A stretch of DNA of 64,000 nt from an uncultured Flaviramulus sp. (GTDB lineage Bacteria; Bacteroidota; Bacteroidia; Flavobacteriales; Flavobacteriaceae). Position 1 is the stretch's first letter, and each line of letters opens with the position of its first letter. Shown here piece after piece: positions 25,084-33,557 of the stretch. The notes under the pieces are model-generated. The model searched no databases, was not told the DNA's origin, and was given only the letters and a program-made list of their open reading frames with translations. The stretch spans positions 186,001-250,000 of the forward strand of contig CANMUP010000003.1 in the NCBI GenBank assembly GCA_947501105.1. The letters run 5' to 3'. Made by a program: the position numbers and the translations under genes.

Positions 25084-26238
25084 ATGAAGACTGTTTATTT
25101 CGATAATGCTGCAACTACACAAATTCGTAGTGAGGTAATTAATAAAATGGCTGAAGTTATGAAGAACAACTATGGAAACGCCTCATCTTCACATAGTTTT
25201 GGAAGATCATCTAAATCATTAATAGAAAATTCAAGAAAAGCAATTGCAAGTTATTTAAATGTATCTGCTGGCGAGATTGTATTTACTTCTGGAGGAACAG
25301 AAGCCGATAATTTAGTATTGCAAAGTGCAGTGAGAGATTTAAAAGTGAAACATATTATTACTTCTAAAATTGAGCATCACGCTATTTTAAATACTATTGA
25401 GCAACTTGAAGTTGAGTATGATTTAACTATTAGCTATGTAAATGTTGATAAAACTGGAACCATAGATTATGCACATTTAGAAGCATTACTTGATACCTCA
25501 AAAAAAACATTGGTAAGTTTAATGCACGTTAATAACGAAATCGGAAATATTTTAGATATTAAAAGAGTCGCTGATTTGTGCAAAGATAAAAACGCTTTGT
25601 TTCATAGTGATACGGTACAATCTGTAGGACATTATGCATTAGATTTACAAGAGATTCAATTAGATTTTTTGGCAGCTGCTGCACATAAATTTCATGGACC
25701 AAAAGGTGCTGGTTTTGTTTTTATCAGAAAAAATTCAGGCTTAAAACCTTTAATTTTTGGTGGAGAGCAGGAGCGAGGTTTTAGAGCGGGAACTGAAAGC
25801 GTGCACAATATAGTGGGGATTGAAGAAGCTTTAAAATATGCCTATGATAATTTAAATAAGGAGTCTGCATATGTAAGGTCGCTAAAGCAATATTTTATTG
25901 AACAGTTAAAATTAAAAGTGCCATTAGCAAAGTTTAATGGTTGCTCAGGAGATATGGAAAAAGGAACCTACACTTTAGTAAATATTTGTTTACCGGTTTC
26001 TCTAGATAAAGCAAGCATGTTACTGTTTCAGCTAGATTTAAAAGGAATTGCCTGCTCTAAAGGTAGTGCTTGCCAAAGTGGAAGCTCAAAAGGGTCTCAT
26101 GTTTTAGCTGAAATTTTAAATGATGACGATATGCAAAAACCATCTATTCGATTTTCTTTTAGTATTTACAATACAAAAGAAGAAATTGATTATGTGATTG
26201 ATGTTTTAAATGAGCTAACGGTTTCTTCTCTTAACTAA
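25084..26238 (+). CDS. Cysteine desulfurase (IscS/NifS-type, class V)
   Basis: I use the ATG at 25084 (384 residues, MKTVYFDNAATTQ), as the family starts there; an in-frame ATG at 24985 would add 33 residues of non-conserved sequence. PLP is bound by K202 (AAAHKFHGPKG) and H99 (KIEHHA) stacks on it. The catalytic cysteine is C330 in SKGSACQSGSS. It provides sulfur for Fe-S clusters or tRNA thiolation in the cytoplasm. Close Bacteroidota relatives are usually called IscS/NifS; no isc genes are adjacent. Confidence 0.9.
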   Translation: MKTVYFDNAATTQIRSEVINKMAEVMKNNYGNASSSHSFGRSSKSLIENSRKAIASYLNVSAGEIVFTSGGTEADNLVLQSAVRDLKVKHIITSKIEHHAILNTIEQLEVEYDLTISYVNVDKTGTIDYAHLEALLDTSKKTLVSLMHVNNEIGNILDIKRVADLCKDKNALFHSDTVQSVGHYALDLQEIQLDFLAAAAHKFHGPKGAGFVFIRKNSGLKPLIFGGEQERGFRAGTESVHNIVGIEEALKYAYDNLNKESAYVRSLKQYFIEQLKLKVPLAKFNGCSGDMEKGTYTLVNICLPVSLDKASMLLFQLDLKGIACSKGSACQSGSSKGSHVLAEILNDDDMQKPSIRFSFSIYNTKEEIDYVIDVLNELTVSSLN

Positions 26239-26313
26239 TTATATTTTGGCTTAGTAATAATGGCTCAATAAATAGGGCAGGAAGAAAGATGTCTTAATTT
26301 TTGTCTGAAAAAT

Positions 26314-26344
26314 TTGTGTTTTATCGAATTATTTATTAATCTTG
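26314..26344 (+). promoter_or_regulatory. Putative promoter of the secreted protein gene
   Basis: TTG at 26314-26316, a 20-base spacer and TAATCTTG at 26337-26344, one mismatch from TAnnTTTG. It ends 36 bp before the ATG at 26381. Confidence 0.45.
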
Positions 26345-26380
26345 TAATTAAAGTCTCTCATAATAAAACCCCAAATCGTT

Positions 26381-27790
26381 ATGAGATATTTTAGAATCAT
26401 TTTTTACTTAGTATTAATATTTGTTTTTCCAACCAACGTTTTTTCTCAGGTAGGTATTGGCAATACTAATCCAGATACTTCATCTATATTAGATATTACA
26501 TCGACAACTCAAGGCGTTTTAACACCAAGAATGACAACTGTACAGCGAGTAGCAATTTCGTCTCCAGCAGAGGGGTTATTAGTTTTTGATATTGATGAAG
26601 ATGCGTTTTATTACTATGATGGTAGTAGTAGCTGGGTAAAATTGGAAGGAGCCATAAAACGTGATAATTATGTATTAGTTAAAAGTGAGGCAGATTTACC
26701 AGCACCTAGTGGAGGTATAATTACTTTAGATGAAAATACATTCTATGAAATAAATGGCACTATAACATTAACAAATTCGATAAATATTAATGGTGCATAT
26801 ATAGCTGGATTAGATACAAATGAAGATATTTTAGTTAGAGTAGGAGGTACTATGTTTGTAGGAAGTAAAGGAGGGAGTATGCGTAATTTAACAATAACTG
26901 TTCCTGGAGGAACAGTTTTTAATTTAGACGATACTGTTCACGATCAAACACTCGTGCTTCAAGATAATATTATAGCCAATTCAGCTAGTGTTGGTACAAT
27001 AAAAGGATTTATGGTGGTATTTTCTAATGTGGTACAATATTCCGGAAACTCTGCAGGGATAGTTTATGAAGATATTAATGATTTACTTTTAAGTAACCAA
27101 GGATGGTTTGCTAATAACAGTGGGTCTTACGAAACATTTGTAGGTACTTTTGAGTTGATAGAAAAAGTTAGTGGTTTTTCTACTGTAAATATTGGTAATT
27201 ATGGTATTGATGTTAGCTCTAACCCTACAGTAACTTCTGGTATTTTGTTGGGTACAGCTTTTACAGGAACTAGTACAGTATTTGTAAATAAATACACTGC
27301 AGGGGTTATAAAATATAATTTTAATAATAACTGGTTTATTAACAGCCCAGGGCTATCTTTAGAATCTGATTGGGTTGCTACTGGAGACTTATATATAACA
27401 ACACCTGTGGCAACGCCCTTTGCTGCTGCAAATACGCCTATTAAAATATCAGGAACTACTACAACAGTTAATCTATTTAGGTTTACTTCCGCTGTTAATA
27501 ACAGATTAGTTTATTCTGGTACTAAATCAAGATTTTTTACTTGTACAGGATCAATTTCTGTAACAGCAGCTACCAGTAATAAAACGTTTAATTTTTATAT
27601 TGCTAAAAATGGGGTGATATTACCAGAATCTAAACAAAGTAGAAAAATTTCTAATGGAGCAGATGTTGGTGCTTTATCAATAACCGCTACCGTATCGCTT
27701 GATACAAATGATTATGTGGAATTATGGGTTGAGAACACCACTGATGCTACAGCTATTACTGCTGAAGCTATGAATTTAGCAATTCGATAA
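26381..27790 (+). CDS. Secreted chimeric protein: ILDI leader, beta-solenoid-like middle, jelly-roll-like end
   Basis: A 469-residue protein with a signal peptide (about 1-22). Residues 23-85 carry the Bacteroidota surface-protein leader VGIGNTNPDTSSILDI...GVLTPRMTT...GLLVFD...FYYYDGSSSWVKL, also found before tail-fibre-like domains. The middle (about 100-340) is rich in short hydrophobic strands with N and G turns, like a right-handed beta-helix. The last 130 residues (from about TTTVNLFRFTSAVNNRLVYSG) look like a jelly-roll, C1q/TNF-like head. No enzyme motif or T9SS domain is seen. It is possibly an adhesin or glycan binder. Confidence 0.7.
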   Translation: MRYFRIIFYLVLIFVFPTNVFSQVGIGNTNPDTSSILDITSTTQGVLTPRMTTVQRVAISSPAEGLLVFDIDEDAFYYYDGSSSWVKLEGAIKRDNYVLVKSEADLPAPSGGIITLDENTFYEINGTITLTNSININGAYIAGLDTNEDILVRVGGTMFVGSKGGSMRNLTITVPGGTVFNLDDTVHDQTLVLQDNIIANSASVGTIKGFMVVFSNVVQYSGNSAGIVYEDINDLLLSNQGWFANNSGSYETFVGTFELIEKVSGFSTVNIGNYGIDVSSNPTVTSGILLGTAFTGTSTVFVNKYTAGVIKYNFNNNWFINSPGLSLESDWVATGDLYITTPVATPFAAANTPIKISGTTTTVNLFRFTSAVNNRLVYSGTKSRFFTCTGSISVTAATSNKTFNFYIAKNGVILPESKQSRKISNGADVGALSITATVSLDTNDYVELWVENTTDATAITAEAMNLAIR

Positions 27791-27798
27791 ATAATTTT

Positions 27799-28332
27799 TT
27801 AATCTTTATTTTTGATTTCGTTCAACAAATCTCTAATTTCTTCTAGCAGCATATTAGTTTTTTCATTTGAAGAAGTAGCTTGTGTATTTTCTTTTGAATT
27901 TGATCGAATAACTTCTCGTTGATTTAAAACTAACTCTTTAAATTCTGAAGAGTTAAGAATACCAACAAGTTTCATGTCGCTTCCTTTAGGATTACTTTGA
28001 CCAGCAGTTTCAATTTTAAGAATACGCAAATCGAGGGCTTTAAGTAAAGGGTTTTCAATAAACGTTAAGTCTTGAATGTTTTCTAGCGGAATAGTTTTTT
28101 CAACTTTAAACAGAACCCCTTTTTTAAATTCTAAATGCCTGTTTGTTAATTGGCATTTTAAGTTTTCATAAAACCTTTTGCTTATATATTGGCCTAAACC
28201 TAAAAACCAAATTATTAAAATAGGAATACCAACTATAGAAATTAATAAGAAAAATGAAACTACTAAAAGGATATATGTTTTAATTTTAGGGTTAAACTCA
28301 GCCTTTTTAATAATGTTTGAATCAGTTGTCAT
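27799..28332 (-). CDS. Bacterial PH-domain membrane protein
   Basis: A 177-residue protein: two hydrophobic segments near residues 17-47 (ILLVVSFFLLISIVGIPILI), then a bacterial pleckstrin-homology (bPH2) domain (about 55-130) with KKGVLFKVEKTIPLENIQDLTF and LRILKIETAG. A charged tail with helical heptads ends the protein (EKTNMLLEEIRDLLNEIKN). It starts 10 bp after the TonB-dependent receptor stop and is probably cotranscribed with it. Function unknown. Confidence 0.85.
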   Translation of the reverse strand: MTTDSNIIKKAEFNPKIKTYILLVVSFFLLISIVGIPILIIWFLGLGQYISKRFYENLKCQLTNRHLEFKKGVLFKVEKTIPLENIQDLTFIENPLLKALDLRILKIETAGQSNPKGSDMKLVGILNSSEFKELVLNQREVIRSNSKENTQATSSNEKTNMLLEEIRDLLNEIKNKD

Positions 28333-28342
28333 TATAGTAGGA

Positions 28343-30805
28343 TTAAAATTTCATGGTAGTTCGAACGTTAAAAACTCGTGGTGTTAAGTAGTTAGGAATA
28401 GCATACTGACGCTTACTATACACATCTCTAACCCATGTGTTAGTTATTGAGTTTTGAACATCAAACATATTGAAAATTTCAACACCAAACGAGAGTTCTT
28501 TAAATGGTTTTTTCCAACCACTATTAAATTGTTTTTTTTCATCAACTAATACAAATTGAAAACCAACATCAGCTCTTTTGTATGATGGTAATCTGTTTTG
28601 ATATTCGTAAGGATCGGCATAACTTGGTGAACCACCAGGTAACCCTGTGTTAAACACCAAATTCAAATACATTTTCATACTTGGAATATTGGGCACATAA
28701 TCTTGAAACAGTGCAGCAAATTTTAAGCGTTGGTCAGTTGGTCGAGCAATATATCCTCTATTATTTATATTTTCCTCAGTTTTTAAATATCCAAAACTAA
28801 ACCACGATTCGGTTCCAGGAACAAACTCACCATTTAATCGCATATCTAACCCATAAGCATAGGCTTTTGCACTATTATTGGCACGATAACGGATACGAAC
28901 ATTCTCTAATGTATACGGATTCACATCGCTTAAGCTTTTATAATATGCTTCGGTAGTTAATTTAAAAGGTCTATTCCACATTTTAAAGCTATAATCGTTA
29001 CCTAAAACAATGTGAAATGATTTTTGCGCTTTTACATTGGGTTGAACAACTCCATTCACATCTCGTAGCTCTCTATAAAATGGAGGTTGATAATATAATC
29101 CTCCAGCAATTCTAAACAACATGTCTTTTTCCCAATAAGGTTTTATAGCGAATTGTGCTCTCGGACTAAACACGGTTTGATTTGATGACGAGATTCCTGT
29201 GCCATTAACCGACCAATTATGAGCTCTAACTCCTGCATTGTACCAAACATCACTTGTTCCTAAAGTGGAGCGTTTACTCCATTGCGCATAAGCTTGTAAT
29301 CTGTTTATCTGTGTATTATTTGTCGCGCGAACGTTTTGAAATGCTTCAATAGGGCCTTGAAATGGAGTGTAAGGTTGCTCGTTAAATGCATCAATATGTG
29401 GTGGTCTTATAGAAAATCCAGCAGAATCAATAACTTCCCATTCTACCAAACGATCGCGTATATCTTCGTTAGTATATTTTATAGACCATTCAATACGGTT
29501 GTCGTCAATTTTTAAATCACCTTTATGTTCTATGGTAGTTATTAGTGCGTCTAAATCGTTTCGTCCATGATTTAACTGACTTCCAATGCCTTCGCTAAAC
29601 TCAACTTCACCCAGATTTTCGTCACCAATATTTGTGTTTACTTCACCCAATCTATACTGTGCTAAAATATCAAAATACTCTTCTTCAGTAGTGTGATAAG
29701 TAGATGCTATTGCATGAAGTGTTAAATCATCATTTGCGTAATAAGTCCCTTTAAAAGCCCCAAACAATGTTTGATATTGATCTTTTTCCTGCCCTTCATA
29801 AAACACGAGTAAAGCTAAAGGGTCTGCTAGTGTTCCAAAGTTAGTTTGTCTAGTTTGAGGCTCGTAACTGTATTTGTTTAATGACGCATTTCCTAGAAAG
29901 CTTAACTGAAACTTATCTGTGAATTTATAGGTCAAGTATGCTTGTGCATCGGCAAAAGCAGCGTCATAATTTGTTTCTGTTTCTTTGGCATTAACTAATA
30001 AACCATTATCACGATAACGGAGACCAATTATACTAGAGAATTTTGAATCTTTACTAACGTTTTCAACAGAAAGACTACCGCCTAATAAACTTAAATCTGC
30101 ATTAATTTCGAACTGATAAGGATTTTTATACGTAATATCTAAAACGGATGACAATTTATCGCCGTATTTTGCTTGAAAACCACCAGAAGAAAAATCGACA
30201 TTCTGAACCAAATCGGTATTTACAAAACTTAAACCCTCCTGTTGACCAGAACGAATTAAAAACGGACGATACACTTCTATGCCATTTACATATACCAAAT
30301 TTTCGTCGTAATTTCCACCACGCACAGAATACTGAGTACTTAACTCATTATTATTACTAACACCAGGGAGTGTTAATAATAAGTTTTCAACACCAGCATT
30401 AGCACCTGGTATTTTTCTAATAGTTTCAGGTTTTAAGGTTGTAACACCTTCTACATCTTTTCTTCGTTTTCCAGAAACAACTACAGTGGCAATTTGCTCA
30501 ACTGTTGTGTTCATTACAGGATTAAACTCATGGGTCTCACCATTTTTAAGATTAAAAGTAATGATGATTTTTTTGTATACAAGGTGAGAGAACTCTATAG
30601 TAACATCTTGGTTTGCAGGAATTTTTAAAGTATAAAAACCATTTTCATTGGTTTCTGTCCCAATTGAATCAGCTTTTATACTTACTTTAGAAATAGGGGT
30701 ATCTTCATTATTTAAAATAACACCTTTAATTGTCGCTGTTTGCGAATACCCTAAAGAAATAAGTAGTAAAAATAGAATTACTGTAAGTGAAAATTTTAAA
30801 TTCAA
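28343..30805 (-). CDS. TonB-dependent receptor with carboxypeptidase-regulatory-like N-domain
   Basis: An 820-residue protein of outer-membrane receptor type. It starts with TTG at 30805 and has a signal peptide (NLKFSLTVILFLLLISLGYSQ). A CarboxypepD_reg-like domain (about 22-105) precedes the plug (about 115-225, with VENLLLTLPGVSNNNELSTQYSVRGGNYDENLVYVNG shortened here to YSVRGGNYDENLVYVNG). The 22-strand barrel follows and ends RVFNVRTTMKF. No SusD partner is adjacent, so glycan uptake by a SusCD pair is unlikely; the substrate is unknown. It lies 12 bp after the M23 peptidase gene. Confidence 0.92.
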   Translation of the reverse strand: MNLKFSLTVILFLLLISLGYSQTATIKGVILNNEDTPISKVSIKADSIGTETNENGFYTLKIPANQDVTIEFSHLVYKKIIITFNLKNGETHEFNPVMNTTVEQIATVVVSGKRRKDVEGVTTLKPETIRKIPGANAGVENLLLTLPGVSNNNELSTQYSVRGGNYDENLVYVNGIEVYRPFLIRSGQQEGLSFVNTDLVQNVDFSSGGFQAKYGDKLSSVLDITYKNPYQFEINADLSLLGGSLSVENVSKDSKFSSIIGLRYRDNGLLVNAKETETNYDAAFADAQAYLTYKFTDKFQLSFLGNASLNKYSYEPQTRQTNFGTLADPLALLVFYEGQEKDQYQTLFGAFKGTYYANDDLTLHAIASTYHTTEEEYFDILAQYRLGEVNTNIGDENLGEVEFSEGIGSQLNHGRNDLDALITTIEHKGDLKIDDNRIEWSIKYTNEDIRDRLVEWEVIDSAGFSIRPPHIDAFNEQPYTPFQGPIEAFQNVRATNNTQINRLQAYAQWSKRSTLGTSDVWYNAGVRAHNWSVNGTGISSSNQTVFSPRAQFAIKPYWEKDMLFRIAGGLYYQPPFYRELRDVNGVVQPNVKAQKSFHIVLGNDYSFKMWNRPFKLTTEAYYKSLSDVNPYTLENVRIRYRANNSAKAYAYGLDMRLNGEFVPGTESWFSFGYLKTEENINNRGYIARPTDQRLKFAALFQDYVPNIPSMKMYLNLVFNTGLPGGSPSYADPYEYQNRLPSYKRADVGFQFVLVDEKKQFNSGWKKPFKELSFGVEIFNMFDVQNSITNTWVRDVYSKRQYAIPNYLTPRVFNVRTTMKF

Positions 30806-30817
30806 AAGCGAGAAAAT

Positions 30818-32506
30818 TTATTTCCTATAAAACACAGTTTCAAAAGTAGAATTATTTCCAACATTATCAGTAACAATTACCTTTAAATTATTTTTTGTTG
30901 CGGTAATACACCCATCATTAAAATCATGCGTTAACGTTTTTCTTTTATAATCGTACTCCATTAAAATCCATTTTCCATTTACTGTAGCTCTATAATTTGA
31001 TACTCCAGAATCTTCATCATCAATTTTTAGCTTTAAATATTTAAAATTACTTAGCCATTGTCCTTTTTTAAAATTAATGGGTATTATAGAAGGTCTAATA
31101 GTATCTGTTGCAAGTGCAAACTCTCCTAATGTTTTTGTGCGGGTTGTGAGAATGTTGCCTTTTCTTTTTGTTGACGAATACGCTGGAAACTTTTTGTAAC
31201 CCAACAGTCTTGCTATATATAATTTGCTTTTATCTTTGTCAGAATAAGCACTAACATCGTAACTAATTGTGAAGCTTTTTTTAGCTGGAATAATGTCTTT
31301 GTGTAATTGTAGAGTATCATTTTTTACATCAAAATCTATATAAAAATTATCATAAAAAGTGTCTTTATAAAAATCAACAGACACTTTTCCTTTTTTTAAA
31401 TTAGTGGTTTCATTTGCATTAATAAAATATGGAGTGGTCTTATTTTTTGGTTGAGCTTTAATAGTATCTATTTTACTTCCTTTAATGGTTATAGTTGCCC
31501 AAGTATTATTGTTTTTATAATCACCAACCTTTATTTTATAAACGGAATATGTACTATCTTTTATAGACAAAACACCATCATTTAAAACTTCTTTATATAA
31601 ACTTAAAGGATTGCTTTGATTGAATAATTTTTGAATACGTTTCTTTTTGGTTTTATAATGCTCATAATCAATTAATCTATTAATATGTTTCGTTTCACTG
31701 AATGAAAAACGCTTAAAATCTAATTCAAAATTTTTATTACCATTAACAAAGGTTTGAATATTATATACTCCGTTTTTATTGGCAGCTAAATTTTGTCTGT
31801 CTATGGTTTCAATTCCAAAGCCAATTTTGCCATAAGCTTCAATGTTTTCAACAGTATAGTCTCCATTTTTTAAAGGGATTAATCGTAGTTTCTTTTTTGC
31901 GTTTGTTTTGTTTATATATGAATCTTCGCCAATTGGATAGACGTAAATAGAAGAAATTAATGGATTAATAGAGTCTTCTGTATCTATACCAAAAAGCATA
32001 GGGTTCATTGGTCGTTCGGCCTTATCGCGAATTTCAAAATGTAAATGTGGTCCACCAGAACCACCAGTATTTCCACTTAAAGCTACAACAGTTCCTTTAT
32101 CAATTTTTAAATCTTCGGCATTTGGAAATAATTCAATCTCGAAAGATTCTTTCTCATATTGATGTTTTTTTACATAAGCTTCAATTTCAGGCGAAAACTT
32201 ATTTAAATGCGCATAAACTGTAGTATAACCGTTTGGATGTGTGATGTATAAGGCTTTTCCATAACCGTAATGCGATACCTTAATTCTGCTTACAAAACCA
32301 TTGGCCGAAGCATAAACATTTAAACCTACACGTTGTTGTGTTTTTATATCTAATCCAGAATGAAAATGGTTAGAGCGTAATTCTGCAAATGTGCCAGAGA
32401 GAATTAAAGTAACGTCTAAAGGACTTCTAAAATAATCTTGCGGATAATTATTTTGAGCTATAGAGATTGTTGAGAGTGATAAAAAAAGAATGAGGATTAA
32501 TCGCAT
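30818..32506 (-). CDS. M23-family (LytM) metallopeptidase with C-terminal beta domains
   Basis: A 562-residue protein with a signal peptide (about 1-17). The LytM domain spans about residues 45-175: H49-x3-D53 (HSGLD) and the distal HLHF pair in GGPHLHFEIRD, the zinc-peptidase signature. Residues 180-560 are an extension of beta-sandwich-type repeats without known catalytic motifs. The usual role is cutting peptidoglycan cross-bridges in the periplasm, or activating amidases. It heads a minus-strand operon with the TonB receptor and PH protein. Confidence 0.9.
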   Translation of the reverse strand: MRLILILFLSLSTISIAQNNYPQDYFRSPLDVTLILSGTFAELRSNHFHSGLDIKTQQRVGLNVYASANGFVSRIKVSHYGYGKALYITHPNGYTTVYAHLNKFSPEIEAYVKKHQYEKESFEIELFPNAEDLKIDKGTVVALSGNTGGSGGPHLHFEIRDKAERPMNPMLFGIDTEDSINPLISSIYVYPIGEDSYINKTNAKKKLRLIPLKNGDYTVENIEAYGKIGFGIETIDRQNLAANKNGVYNIQTFVNGNKNFELDFKRFSFSETKHINRLIDYEHYKTKKKRIQKLFNQSNPLSLYKEVLNDGVLSIKDSTYSVYKIKVGDYKNNNTWATITIKGSKIDTIKAQPKNKTTPYFINANETTNLKKGKVSVDFYKDTFYDNFYIDFDVKNDTLQLHKDIIPAKKSFTISYDVSAYSDKDKSKLYIARLLGYKKFPAYSSTKRKGNILTTRTKTLGEFALATDTIRPSIIPINFKKGQWLSNFKYLKLKIDDEDSGVSNYRATVNGKWILMEYDYKRKTLTHDFNDGCITATKNNLKVIVTDNVGNNSTFETVFYRK

Positions 32507-32681
32507 ATTTAAGTGTTACCAATTAAATTTTAAAATTGTACGTATGGGTTATTCTTAATTTTGATTGGTATTAGGCTAAAATATCAATTTGATATGAATA
32601 TGCAAAGCTTAAAACAAAAATCAAGCCAATTATTCTGCTTATTAACATTAACATAGAATTTAAAACTTTATGAAAAAACAA

Positions 32682-32712
32682 TTGTAATTTAGGCTTAGGT
32701 ATGTTAACTTTG
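32682..32712 (+). promoter_or_regulatory. Bacteroidota-type promoter of the zapA cluster
   Basis: TTG at 32682-32684, a 20-base spacer and TAACTTTG at 32705-32712, a perfect match to TTG-N20-TAnnTTTG. It ends 24 bp before the ATG of the coiled-coil gene. Confidence 0.65.
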
Positions 32713-32736
32713 TGTGATAAGTATTGAAATTTGTAA

Positions 32737-33027
32737 ATGAGTAGTATTGAAGATATTGTAGATTCTTTAGAAAACAAAATTAGTAAAGTATTACACAAAC
32801 TAGAGCTTTTAAAGCAATCTAATTTGAAATTAAATAAAGAATTGGAAGCTTCAAAGCAAGAACTTCAAAACCAAAAGTTAAAAATAACAACTTGGGAAGA
32901 AAAATATGAAGCTCTTAAAATGGCAAACTCAATACTTGGTAGTGACGATAATAAAAGAGAAACAAAGCTTAAAATAAACGCATTAATTAGAGATATTGAC
33001 CATTGTATTGCTCAACTTTCAGATTAA
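32737..33027 (+). CDS. Small coiled-coil protein preceding zapA
   Basis: A 96-residue protein dominated by a coiled coil (about 5-65, with DIVDSLENKISKVLHKLELL and ELEASKQELQNQKLKITTWE), ending in a short conserved helix (NALIRDIDHCIAQLSD). It lies 15 bp before zapA on the same transcript. Position and length suggest a ZapB- or FtsL-like division-associated partner, though sequence alone is not diagnostic. Confidence 0.7.
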   Translation: MSSIEDIVDSLENKISKVLHKLELLKQSNLKLNKELEASKQELQNQKLKITTWEEKYEALKMANSILGSDDNKRETKLKINALIRDIDHCIAQLSD

Positions 33028-33042
33028 TGTAACATAGATTAA

Positions 33043-33336
33043 ATGTCAGAAAAGCTTAAAATAAAGCTATCTATAGCTAATAGAGTATATCCTTTAACTA
33101 TTGAAGCAAATCAAGAAGAAGGATTGCGAAAAGCAGCTAAAAACATTGATGCTATGATAAAGCAATTTGAACAAAGCTATTCTGTTAGAGATAAGCAAGA
33201 TGTATTAGCCATGTGTGCTTTACAATTTGCTTCTCAAGTTGAACAGAAATCTATTGATAAAGCAAATGTGAATGAACATGTAGAGGAAAAGTTAAAAACT
33301 TTAAATGATTTGTTACATTCGCATTTAATCTCTTAA
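33043..33336 (+). CDS. zapA: Cell division protein ZapA
   Basis: A 97-residue protein. The N-terminal domain carries the ZapA pattern KIKLSIANRVYPLTIEANQEEGLRKAAKNID. The rest is the dimerising helix with RDKQDVLAMCALQFASQVEQ. ZapA cross-links FtsZ filaments in the division ring. It is followed by the 6S RNA, the same neighbourhood known in proteobacteria (zapA-ssrS). Confidence 0.92.
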   Translation: MSEKLKIKLSIANRVYPLTIEANQEEGLRKAAKNIDAMIKQFEQSYSVRDKQDVLAMCALQFASQVEQKSIDKANVNEHVEEKLKTLNDLLHSHLIS

Positions 33337-33360
33337 AACGTTCTTTAAAATAAACTAAAA

Positions 33361-33534
33361 GTTACTGCCTACATTGGTTATTTTTTTTGATAAACTCAAC
33401 GTTAATTCTTTAAAAAGGGTGAGTTTAAGTTGTAAAAGCATGCTGCCTTAGCCGCAGACCCTTGATCAGCTTGTTAGCCCTAAACTTGTTTTTAAGGAGT
33501 TTATACAAAACTTTATACTGGTGTAGGCTTTTTT
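33361..33534 (+). ncRNA. ssrS: 6S RNA
   Basis: The 221-bp zapA-rny gap holds a transcript-like structure. Its ends pair over 11 bp (GCCTACATTGG at 33367-33377 with CTGGTGTAGGC at 33518-33528, with G-U pairs) and are followed by six T's (33529-33534), a terminator shape. An inner stem AAACTCA/TGAGTTT can form at the 5' side. A long, interrupted rod is the 6S layout. The position between zapA and RNase Y is where I recall 6S RNA being annotated in Flavobacteriaceae. 6S RNA binds RNA polymerase in stationary phase. The 5' end is approximate. Confidence 0.8.
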
Positions 33535-33557
33535 ATATATACTAACCAACAAACACA

